Positions 1-9,639 of a stretch of DNA of 13,523 bases are shown piece by piece (positions within the stretch are counted from its first letter, which is position 1; every line of letters begins with the position of its first letter). This DNA comes from JASFJH01 sp050117725 (GTDB lineage Bacteria > Pseudomonadota > Gammaproteobacteria > AKS1), in NCBI GenBank assembly GCA_050117725.1, contig JASFME010000037.1, forward strand, positions 1 to 13,523, written 5' to 3'. The notes beneath the pieces were generated by a model, which did no database searches, was not told the origin of the DNA, and was given only the letters and a program-made list of their open reading frames with translations. The translations under genes and the position numbers were made by a program.

Positions 1-1
1 T

Positions 2-2950
<2,949 letters not shown>

Positions 2951-2968
2951 TCGTTTGCGTGTTAGTCT

Positions 2969-2978
2969 TTACGCGTAA
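2969..2978. repeat. 10-bp perfect palindrome after metH
   Basis: TTACGCGTAA is a perfect palindrome in the 85-base gap between metH and the heme sensor gene. The gap becomes AT-rich at about 2990-3011, as expected for a promoter. A TTTACG at 2968-2973 could act as a -35 box but no convincing -10 follows at the right spacing. No T-tract follows, so it is not an intrinsic terminator. It could be an operator or chance; weak call. Confidence 0.25.
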
Positions 2979-3035
2979 TCGCCGGCAAGCTGAATAAATA
3001 ATCAATAATAAACGCTGTAGCGGGAGTGGTTCGGC

Positions 3036-3905
3036 ATGAAGCTAACAACCAAGTTCAACCTGGTATTGTTGTCCGTGTTCACGATCGGCCTGATCGTGGT
3101 CGGTTATGTTTCACACTACGTGTTGCAGAACAATGCACGCCAGGAAGTGATCCGCCATGCTGGAATGATGATGGAAGCGGCACTGGCCATGCGTTCATAC
3201 ACCATCAAGGAAATCCGGCCGTTGCTGAAAGACGGTATGCAGCAGCAATTTCTGCCGCAAAGTGTGCCGTCGTACGCTGCGACTCAGAATTTCGAGGCGC
3301 TGCGTGAAAGCCGTCCCGATTACCATTACAAGGAAGCAACGTTGAACCCGACCAACCCGCGTGACCGTGCGACGGACTGGGAAACCGATATAATCAATGC
3401 CTTTCGTGACAGCGGTGAATTGCCGGAACTCGTCGGCGAGCGAAACACACCCAATGGTCGATCATTGTACCTGGCACGACCGATTCGCATTAAAAACGAA
3501 AGTTGCCTGGCCTGCCACAGCACCCTGGACAAGGCGCCAGCGAGTATGATCAAGCTGTATGGTGAGGCAAACGGCTTTGGCTGGCAATTTGGTGAAGTGG
3601 TCGGTAGCCAGATCGTCAGCGTACCGTTGTCATTGCCGATTGAAAAGGCTAACCAGGCCTTCATCATTTTCATGGGTTCGATGCTGGCGACATTTGCCCT
3701 GATTTTTCTGCTGCTGAACATCATGCTGCGCAAGGTTGTAATCAAGCCGATCCTGAAGATATCGCATATTGCGGACGAAGCCAGCAAGGGCAACACAGAC
3801 ATTGCCGAATTCAATATCAAGGCGAAAGACGAGATCTCGGATCTGGCCCGCGCCTTCAATCGCATGCGCATCAGCCTTGAAAAGGCAATGAAGATGCTGT
3901 CCTGA
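3036..3905 (+). CDS. Membrane heme-c sensor protein (DUF3365/Tll0287-like) with HAMP domain
   Basis: A 289-residue receptor likely anchored in the inner membrane with a periplasmic sensor. TM1 is about residues 7-29 and TM2 about 208-232. The region between them (about 40-200) matches the DUF3365/Tll0287-like family as I know it: VPSYAATQNF, YKEATLNPTNPRDRATDWE, LYLARPIRI, and the covalent heme-c site Cys157-Leu-Ala-Cys160-His161. These two are the only cysteines in the protein. Residues 233-286 form a HAMP linker (KPILKISHIADEASKGN, DEISDLARAFNRM). The chain stops right after HAMP with no kinase, cyclase or methyl-accepting output domain. A GGGAG ribosome site lies 9 bases before the ATG. 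The cyclase gene follows after 19 bases, which suggests a receptor split into two chains. The ligand could be a redox state, NO, CO or oxygen; the sequence does not say. Heme attachment requires the cytochrome c maturation system. Confidence 0.9.
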   Translation: MKLTTKFNLVLLSVFTIGLIVVGYVSHYVLQNNARQEVIRHAGMMMEAALAMRSYTIKEIRPLLKDGMQQQFLPQSVPSYAATQNFEALRESRPDYHYKEATLNPTNPRDRATDWETDIINAFRDSGELPELVGERNTPNGRSLYLARPIRIKNESCLACHSTLDKAPASMIKLYGEANGFGWQFGEVVGSQIVSVPLSLPIEKANQAFIIFMGSMLATFALIFLLLNIMLRKVVIKPILKISHIADEASKGNTDIAEFNIKAKDEISDLARAFNRMRISLEKAMKMLS

Positions 3906-3924
3906 CAAGGTGAGGAGATAAACA

Positions 3925-4713
3925 ATGGGCAGTAACCGTACCTGGCTTAGTAGCGTGCTGTTCCTCGATATCGTCGGTTATTCCAAGCACGCCAACGCCA
4001 ATCAGATCCTGATCAAGCAGCACTTTAATGATGTGATTTCAGACTCCATCGATTGTCTTGATGATGAGGATGCGATCATGCTCGATACAGGTGACGGTAT
4101 CGCAATCTGTTACCTTGGTGATCCGGAAGACATCCTGTACGTCGCGATTGGCTTGCGCAATGCGTTTGAGAAGGCCGCACAGTCCTGTACGATCGCCTAT
4201 AGCGTGCGTTCCGGTATCAACCTTGGCCCGGTGAAGATCGTTGAAGACATTAATGGCCAGCGCAACACGATTGGTGATGCGATTAACGTGGCGCAACGTG
4301 TCATGGCATTTGCACAGCCCAACCAGCTGCTCGTATCCCGTTCCTATTTCGATGTCATCAGTGCGATTTCGGAAGACTATCAGACTATGTTCAACTACCT
4401 CGGCATGCGTGAGGACAAGCATGTGCGCCGACATGCCGTTTACGAGGTCACGGAAGACGCTACGCCATTGAAGTTGATCGAGGCCGGTTCACAGAAAATC
4501 GCCGAGGAAGAACTCGGTAGTGTCCAGCTTAACGAGGAACACCTGAGCACGGCGCAGACCCATCTCGCCGCCTACATCGGGCCGATGGCGAAGTTGATCG
4601 TGGATCGCGCCTCGAAGCAGGTCAACACCGTCAGCCAGTTGTACAGAATGCTCGCCGAAGAGATTGAAGGCGAAGAGCAGCGCCGTGAATTCCTGACGGC
4701 CGCCGGCGAATAA
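3925..4713 (+). CDS. Class III adenylate/guanylate cyclase domain protein with helical C-terminal module
   Basis: A soluble 262-residue protein preceded by a strong GGTGAGGAG ribosome site and 19 bases after the heme sensor stop. Residues 8-175 are a class III nucleotidyl cyclase catalytic domain. Metal-binding Asp15 is in FLDIVGYSKH and Asp57 in DTGDG. Transition-state residues Asn121 and Arg125 are in GDAINVAQR. At the two substrate-choosing positions, the usual Lys aligns with Leu53 and the usual Asp with Asn114, so the purine used (ATP, GTP or other) cannot be predicted. Residues about 195-262 form a separate helical module (LAAYIGPMAKLIVDRAS, ELYxxLAEEI-like), of a type I recall at the ends of other bacterial signalling proteins. 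There is no signal peptide or membrane segment. The likely job is cytoplasmic output for the adjacent HAMP-ended heme sensor. Activity is plausible since metal and transition-state residues remain. Confidence 0.88.
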   Translation: MGSNRTWLSSVLFLDIVGYSKHANANQILIKQHFNDVISDSIDCLDDEDAIMLDTGDGIAICYLGDPEDILYVAIGLRNAFEKAAQSCTIAYSVRSGINLGPVKIVEDINGQRNTIGDAINVAQRVMAFAQPNQLLVSRSYFDVISAISEDYQTMFNYLGMREDKHVRRHAVYEVTEDATPLKLIEAGSQKIAEEELGSVQLNEEHLSTAQTHLAAYIGPMAKLIVDRASKQVNTVSQLYRMLAEEIEGEEQRREFLTAAGE

Positions 4714-4825
4714 CAGCGTTGTGCCTGCAACTGTAGCGTACAGCGCTTAGGTATTGAGCAGTTTGAGTCATCAATCGTCTTTAACGGCGGCTTTATTGGG
4801 TGTTTACAGTTTTATCACGTCCCTT

Positions 4826-4840
4826 GCACCAATCGGGTGC
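4826..4840. repeat. Short inverted repeat GCACC-AATCG-GGTGC
   Basis: A perfect 5-bp stem with a 5-base loop lies in the gap between the cyclase gene and the PilZ/GGDEF/EAL gene. It is followed by AT-rich sequence (TATATTTAAT) rather than a clean T-run. It could be a weak terminator for the sensor/cyclase unit or part of an operator. The evidence does not decide. Confidence 0.3.
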
Positions 4841-4855
4841 TATATTTAATGTGAA

Positions 4856-4869
4856 ATTTTCCGGAAAAT
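4856..4869. promoter_or_regulatory. Perfect 14-bp palindrome, candidate operator/activator site
   Basis: ATTTTCCGGAAAAT equals its own reverse complement over 14 bases and lies 68 bases before the ATG of the PilZ/GGDEF/EAL gene. Its centre is about 42 bases upstream of the start point predicted from the GATAAT box at 4893-4898, the position typical of class II activator sites. I do not recognise the site as that of a known regulator. Confidence 0.45.
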
Positions 4870-4892
4870 GGTCGATACTAATAAAGTGTTGG

Positions 4893-4898
4893 GATAAT
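4893..4898 (+). promoter_or_regulatory. Possible -10 box (GATAAT) of the PilZ/GGDEF/EAL gene
   Basis: GATAAT differs from TATAAT at one base and would place transcription start near 4905, giving a 5' leader of about 33 bases. No good -35 hexamer exists at 16-19 bases upstream, which fits dependence on an activator at the 4856-4869 palindrome. A second weak possibility is TTGCAC at 4824-4829 with TAATGT at 4847-4852 (17-base spacing). Confidence 0.35.
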
Positions 4899-4937
4899 TA
4901 GTCGGGGCGCGCCGAAACCGGCTAACGGGGTTTACAC

Positions 4938-7900
4938 ATGACGTCGCTGAAAGCTGATCCGTCTGCAAGCGGCACGCCAGGGAAGGAACGCCGGATAGCC
5001 CAGCGCTACGCGCTGGATTTGCCTGCCAGGCTCTATCTCGATGACAATGATGTTCTGAGCATTGCAGTCAAGAATTTTTGTGTTGGAGGCCTCTACCTTA
5101 CGGGTCGGCCAGGCAGTCTTGCGGCCACGGCCCTGCAGCAATTGCAGGACGGTAGCGAGGTCATCGTGGAAAGCACGCTGGCCGGTGACCAGGTCGGGCA
5201 ACTGCGCATGCGTGCCCGCATTGTTCGACATGAGCCCGGCGGCGCGGGCGTCGCCTTTATCGATCCCGATCCGCTGATCCTGCAGAAAATCCATTCGCAC
5301 ATCATCGGGGTGTCCACGTCCACTCGGACACCGCTGGCCTCCGGCGAAAGCACCGTTGATTACAGTGCGCTGATCCAACGCTGTGACCAGGTGGTGATGG
5401 ACAGCATCGAGACGATCCTCGACAAGTTTTGTTCAACCGTGGTCGATACGCTGTTTGAGCTATCACAGGACATCAAGGATATCCGCACACAGAATGCCTA
5501 TTTCAATGCGATGGGGGTATTGAACAAGAGCAAGGCATCCCTGGCTGAATGGTTCACCGGCGCCATACTGAAGGGACTGGAGCGGCATGATACCACTACC
5601 CATGCAGCAGATGTTTCACTCACGGATATCAGCACAGATTCACTGTCACTCGTGGAAGAAACTGATTTCGAGGACTGGCTGGCGGCATCCGGTATCGTCG
5701 ACAGTGTTTTTTCGCAGCACCGCGAATTGCTGAATGATTTGCACCGGCGCCTGTCGATTATCTTTGATAGCAAGATTGATAAAAACAACAACCCGTACGG
5801 GCCCATGCTGTATGCCAACGCATTGCAGGAGGCGTTAATGCAGCTGGGGCTGGAGCATGTTGTTAACCTGGCTATTTACAAGGTGCTCAACAAGGTCCTG
5901 ATAAGCGAACTCGGCACTGTCTACAAGGATGTGAATACCATCCTGATCGAACAGGGTATTCAACCGGAAGAAGGTGTTATCTTAAAAAAAGAAGAACCCG
6001 CCGAACCGGAAACTGAAACAGAGGCCGTGGCGGAACCAGAAGCAGCAGGAGATACAGTAAAGCCGGATATTGAACCAGAATCCGTAACAGCATCACAAGC
6101 AGCCGGGCAGACGGTAAAACAGGATACTGGCACAGAACCACAGGTACCGGCCACGTTGTCATCCGAACACGACCGACAGATCATTTCACCGACCGAGGCA
6201 CTTGATCTGTACGACCTGGTGCATGACCTGCGCGAGTTACGCAAAACAGTCAGTAGCGGTAGCGCAGCTGCACAGACGAGCGCAGGTATTACTGAAGCCG
6301 GCACCGGAGCTGATATTCAAGCCGGTATCGAAGCCGGTACGGGCGCCGCTGCAGAACAACAACATGGCCCAAGTTTTTCCTCCGACCAGATTATCGATGC
6401 GCTGACCACGATTGATCGACGTGGTGAGGCACGCGACGATGGTCGCAGCATCAAGGAGCGCGTCGTTGATGCCCTGCGCAAGACGGGTGCCGGTGGTGAC
6501 ATGGCAATTGCCGAGCACGATGACCGGGTGATCGATGTCACCACGGATATTTTCGACTCGATGAAGCATGACCTGCAGGTTGCTGCGGCACTCAAACTCT
6601 GGCTGGAAAAACTTGAAATCCCGCTCATGAAGATCGCACTGGTCGATGACACGATATTTACGGACCGCAAACATATTGCCCGTGATGTGATCAACAAGAT
6701 CGCCCAGCTTGAATTGACTGGTCATGATAATGAGAGTTCAGTACAGGCCAGTATCAATCAATCATTGAACTGGTTGGTTGGCCTGATGAACAATGAGTTT
6801 GATGGCAGTTCCACTGTCTTTAAACGTGTTGACGATCAGCTTGATCTGTTGCTGCAAATCCAGAACAAAGAGTACGAGAAAAATGTTGAAAAGGTCGCTG
6901 AATCAAGTGCGACAAACAAGGCACTGAATGAAGAGAACGAAGCAGACAAACTTATTAGCCAGGAGTTTGTGGCCCGTGATGAGAAGCGAAAAGAGGCGCT
7001 GAATCGTGTCAGGCGACTGGAAGAGGGGGACTGGGTTGTGTTCGAGGTCAATACAGATGACCCATCTCGTGTTCGTGTTGCCTGGATCGCAAGATATACT
7101 GAAAAGCTTGTATTTGTGAACCTGCTCGGGGAAAAAGAACGTACCATCAGCATGGTCGAACTGGCCGAGCAGTTGCTCGAAGAAACTGCGGTGATTGTTG
7201 ATAACGCCGATGATCCGATCATGGATCGCGCCCAGTACAGCATGCTGCAGGAACTGCATGAGAAACTGCTGTATGAAACCACCCATGATCAGCTCACCTG
7301 TCTGCTTAGCCGTCGAGAATTTGAAAAGCACGTGAAGGACCTGCTGGTTAAAAGCAAGGCAAACAATGACCGGCATATGCTCTGTTATATGGACCTGGAC
7401 AAGTTTGAAGTGATCAATACTGGTTCCGGTTATGAGGCAGGTGATGCCCTGTTGAAGCAAATTGCGGAAGTACTTGCTGAAGCCGTAGGCGACAGGGGTG
7501 TGGTAGGCCGGATTGGCAGTGATGAGTTCGGTATCCTGGTCGAAAACATGGGGCTCGAGGATTCGATTGATCTGGCCTCGGAATATCTTGAAACCATCAA
7601 GGAACGCGGCTTTGTCTGGAATGGCAAGAAACTTGCTGTCTCAATGAGTGCCGGATTGGTACTTCTTAATGCGCAAGATGACAGTCACACCCACTTGTTA
7701 CAGGAGGCTGAGGCGAGTTGCCGGGTAGCAAAGGAAATAGGTGGTAACCGGGTGCAGGTATACCATACTGGCAGTTCACGGCTGAACAAACGTAATGAGT
7801 CAATAAAATGGGCAGCAAAGGTTGATGAAGTCATAGAAAATAATGGTTTCAGTCTGCGTTGCCAGCGCATCATGCCTGTCAAGAATGAAGAAGAGCAGGC

Positions 7901-8555
7901 GCATTATGAGATCTTGTTGAATGTCTATGACAGCGATGGAGCTGCATTACCACTCGATGATTTCATCCAGGCAGCTGAAGTCTATAACCGCATGCCGGCG
8001 GTGGACCGCTGGGTAGTGACAACTGTATTCGAGTGGATAGAGAAAAACCAGGATTACCTGGGGGATATAAGTACCCTGTCGATTAACCTGTCGGGCAAGT
8101 CAATCAATGATGAAGACTTCCTGTACTTTCTCGAAGAACAGATCTCGGAAAGCAGGGTGCCCACCGAGTATGTTTGTTTCGAGATCACGGAAACAGCCGG
8201 TGTCAACAGCCTGTCCACTGCGGCAGAATTCATCAAGCGTATCCAGAAAACAGGCTGCCGGTTCTCGCTGGATGATTTTGGCAGTGGCGTGTCCTCATAC
8301 GGTTACCTGAAGAACCTGCCGGTCGATTACCTGAAGATCGACGGCATGTTTGTGCGCGAGATGGCAAACAGTTCAAGTGACTATGCCGTGGTCAAATCGA
8401 TCACCGAGATCGGACATTTTATGGGTAAATACGTGATTGCCGAGTTTGTTGAAAATGACGACTCGCTGGCGATCTTGCGCCAGATCGGTGTTGATTATGC
8501 CCAGGGCTATGGGGTGGAAAGACCGGTTGAACTGGATGCCTTACTGCTCGGCTAA
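4938..8555 (+). CDS. PilZ-DUF1631-GGDEF-EAL cyclic di-GMP signalling protein
   Basis: A 1205-residue cytoplasmic protein with no signal peptide or membrane helix. Residues 15-125 are a PilZ cyclic di-GMP receptor: Arg19-x3-Arg23, then Asn46-Phe-Cys48-Val-Gly-Gly51, where Cys replaces the usual Ser. Residues 144-345 and 483-760 look like a DUF1631 region split by an acidic low-complexity linker at about 349-478. A helical charged stretch lies at 631-697. A GGDEF domain at about 780-905 has Gly-Ser-Asp-Glu-Phe at 860-864 and no RxxD inhibitory site. An EAL domain at about 960-1205 has Glu991-Ile-Leu-Leu-Asn995, Asn1050, Glu1082, Asp1112-Asp1113, Lys1133, Glu1169 and Gln1189. The metal and catalytic residues are present but the Arg of ExLxR is Asn. 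Likely a PilZ-regulated phosphodiesterase with a non-cyclizing GGDEF, or a receptor. The ribosome site is weak (ACGGGG). The 3' end overlaps the convergent thioredoxin gene by 15 bases. Confidence 0.92.
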   Translation: MTSLKADPSASGTPGKERRIAQRYALDLPARLYLDDNDVLSIAVKNFCVGGLYLTGRPGSLAATALQQLQDGSEVIVESTLAGDQVGQLRMRARIVRHEPGGAGVAFIDPDPLILQKIHSHIIGVSTSTRTPLASGESTVDYSALIQRCDQVVMDSIETILDKFCSTVVDTLFELSQDIKDIRTQNAYFNAMGVLNKSKASLAEWFTGAILKGLERHDTTTHAADVSLTDISTDSLSLVEETDFEDWLAASGIVDSVFSQHRELLNDLHRRLSIIFDSKIDKNNNPYGPMLYANALQEALMQLGLEHVVNLAIYKVLNKVLISELGTVYKDVNTILIEQGIQPEEGVILKKEEPAEPETETEAVAEPEAAGDTVKPDIEPESVTASQAAGQTVKQDTGTEPQVPATLSSEHDRQIISPTEALDLYDLVHDLRELRKTVSSGSAAAQTSAGITEAGTGADIQAGIEAGTGAAAEQQHGPSFSSDQIIDALTTIDRRGEARDDGRSIKERVVDALRKTGAGGDMAIAEHDDRVIDVTTDIFDSMKHDLQVAAALKLWLEKLEIPLMKIALVDDTIFTDRKHIARDVINKIAQLELTGHDNESSVQASINQSLNWLVGLMNNEFDGSSTVFKRVDDQLDLLLQIQNKEYEKNVEKVAESSATNKALNEENEADKLISQEFVARDEKRKEALNRVRRLEEGDWVVFEVNTDDPSRVRVAWIARYTEKLVFVNLLGEKERTISMVELAEQLLEETAVIVDNADDPIMDRAQYSMLQELHEKLLYETTHDQLTCLLSRREFEKHVKDLLVKSKANNDRHMLCYMDLDKFEVINTGSGYEAGDALLKQIAEVLAEAVGDRGVVGRIGSDEFGILVENMGLEDSIDLASEYLETIKERGFVWNGKKLAVSMSAGLVLLNAQDDSHTHLLQEAEASCRVAKEIGGNRVQVYHTGSSRLNKRNESIKWAAKVDEVIENNGFSLRCQRIMPVKNEEEQAHYEILLNVYDSDGAALPLDDFIQAAEVYNRMPAVDRWVVTTVFEWIEKNQDYLGDISTLSINLSGKSINDEDFLYFLEEQISESRVPTEYVCFEITETAGVNSLSTAAEFIKRIQKTGCRFSLDDFGSGVSSYGYLKNLPVDYLKIDGMFVREMANSSSDYAVVKSITEIGHFMGKYVIAEFVENDDSLAILRQIGVDYAQGYGVERPVELDALLLG
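6042..6140 (+). repeat. Imperfect duplicated segment in the interdomain linker
   Basis: Within the acidic linker, AAGDTVKPDIEPE (from 6042) recurs as AAGQTVKQDTGTEP (from 6099), 57 bases apart. A second imperfect pair follows, EAGTGADIQAG at 6294 and EAGTGAAAEQ at 6330, 36 bases apart. Both look like in-frame tandem duplications that have lengthened a flexible tether between domains. Confidence 0.5.
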
Positions 8556-9056
8556 CAGCCTGAGCAGAAATTGTGTGTATGCCGGTTTGTGCCATTCCCG
8601 GCCGCCGAGAGCCTGGTAGCGAAGCCGGCCTTGCGGGTCGACCAGGTAGGTTGCGGGCAGACCACGCGGCTGCCAGGCTTCCGTGACCTGGCCGTCACGA
8701 TCCATGAGGGTGTGGAGCTCCGGGGCGGTTGCGGCGAGAAATGTGAAAATCGTGTCTTCATCTTCCGCAGTATTGATAATATAAAATTCCAGTGTTTCGT
8801 CCTGCATGCTGGCCACGAGCTTCTCGATAGCCGGCATCTCCTTGCGGCAGGGGCCACACCAGCTGGCCCAGAAATGTACAAACTTCCATTGCCCGCTTGT
8901 TGCTGCAAAGACGCTGACATTGCCGTCCATGTCACTGAGTGTGAACGCAGGTGCCGGTTTGTCATTGATGGCGATGATACCGGGTGGCAAGGCAGTTGGC
9001 TCGCTCATAGCCGGACCAGGCAGCAGCAAGGCCAGTATTATTGCCAGGTATTTCAT
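8541..9056 (-). CDS. TlpA-like thioredoxin family protein, exported
   Basis: A 171-residue thiol-disulfide protein acting outside the cytoplasm. An N-terminal signal peptide (about residues 1-18, MKYLAIILALLLPGPAMS) is followed by a thioredoxin fold. The active site is Trp-Cys67-Gly-Pro-Cys70, the cis-proline is Pro134 in RGLPATYLVD, and the strand motif FVHFWASW precedes the active site. Its length fits the TlpA/ResA group, which usually reduces periplasmic disulfides, for example for cytochrome c maturation or a dedicated client. The ATG at 9056 is chosen because AAAGGA lies 6 bases before it and its ATGA overlaps the stop of the upstream gene. A GTG 18 bases earlier lacks this support. It is co-translated with the exported protein at 9053-9601, a possible client. 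The tail overlaps the convergent PilZ/GGDEF/EAL gene by 15 bases. Membrane anchoring by an uncleaved signal is possible. Confidence 0.9.
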   Translation of the reverse strand: MKYLAIILALLLPGPAMSEPTALPPGIIAINDKPAPAFTLSDMDGNVSVFAATSGQWKFVHFWASWCGPCRKEMPAIEKLVASMQDETLEFYIINTAEDEDTIFTFLAATAPELHTLMDRDGQVTEAWQPRGLPATYLVDPQGRLRYQALGGREWHKPAYTQFLLRLLAEQ

Positions 9057-9601
9057 GGTTTGTCCTTTGCGCACTGCAGACCTTTGAGATGAATCCGCAA
9101 GGGCGCCGCTTGCCGTTGGGCTCCGCGATCGAAATGAGCAGACAGTGTGAACTCGCCGCTGACCCGCTCAAGCGTAATGTTGCCACCTTCACGTTCACCG
9201 GGATGAAAATCCAGTTGTTCGGGTAACAGTGTCCAGCGAAAGGTCGATTGACTGGCAAGCGGGACGCCCATTTTTTTCCAGCGTGTTTTCCATTCGTTAC
9301 GCTGGATTCGCCGCAGTGGCTGCCCGTCAAGGCTGAACTGCCAGTTGCCAAGATCGAGCCAGAGAATATCGTTACTTTTGTTGTGGATGCCAACGGTTAT
9401 AAAACAGGCCTGCTTCAGTTCATCGATCATCGGTGCGGGAAAACCCCGTGCCTCGTAAAAGCCGGCCATCTGTGCGGGGCTGCGTGGAATTAAACGCAGT
9501 TTTAGTCGATCGTTTTCAAACCGCACGGTTTCTGTTGCATTAACATTGAACGGGAAAAAAATGCCCAACAACAACAAGATACTGAGATAGTTAATGTGCA
9601 T
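9053..9601 (-). CDS. Exported protein of unknown function
   Basis: A 182-residue protein with a signal peptide (about residues 1-22, cut after NVNA). The mature part has alternating hydrophobic strands suggesting a beta-rich periplasmic domain: VRFENDRLKLRLIPR, ACFITVGIHNKS, ILWLDLGNWQFSLDG, FRWTLLPEQLDF. Residues 41-60 (SPAQMAGFYEARGFPAPMID) look like a conserved helical segment. There are two cysteines, Cys66 and Cys177, which could form a disulfide. I do not recognise a named family. It overlaps the TlpA-like gene by four bases (ATGA), so the two are translated together and this protein may be a redox partner or client. No clear ribosome binding sequence precedes the ATG at 9601, and the gap to the divergent gene is AT-rich. 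Confidence 0.8.
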   Translation of the reverse strand: MHINYLSILLLLGIFFPFNVNATETVRFENDRLKLRLIPRSPAQMAGFYEARGFPAPMIDELKQACFITVGIHNKSNDILWLDLGNWQFSLDGQPLRRIQRNEWKTRWKKMGVPLASQSTFRWTLLPEQLDFHPGEREGGNITLERVSGEFTLSAHFDRGAQRQAAPLRIHLKGLQCAKDKP

Positions 9602-9639
9602 AGATGAGGATACAGAATATTGGTATGTTATTTATGAAT

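Noticed and set aside
2951..3035. Terminator after metH
   Set aside because: Only a four-base GCGT/ACGC pairing and a short palindrome are present, with no stem plus T-run.
3326..3925. 199-codon minus-strand frame across the heme sensor gene
   Set aside because: Low-complexity Ser/Arg-rich translation opposite a gene with clear domains; a shadow frame.
4714..4937. Cyclic di-GMP (GEMM) riboswitch before the PilZ/GGDEF/EAL gene
   Set aside because: GGCTAACGGGGTTT recalls one part of the motif, but the two paired stems and conserved loop sequences are missing.
6903..7460. 185-codon minus-strand frame inside the PilZ/GGDEF/EAL gene
   Set aside because: No family match, and the plus-strand frame there is part of a continuous domain protein.
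9057..9074. Upstream GTG start for the TlpA-like gene
   Set aside because: The ATG at 9056 has AAAGGA at the right distance and overlaps the upstream stop as ATGA; the GTG has no ribosome site and would disrupt the signal peptide start.
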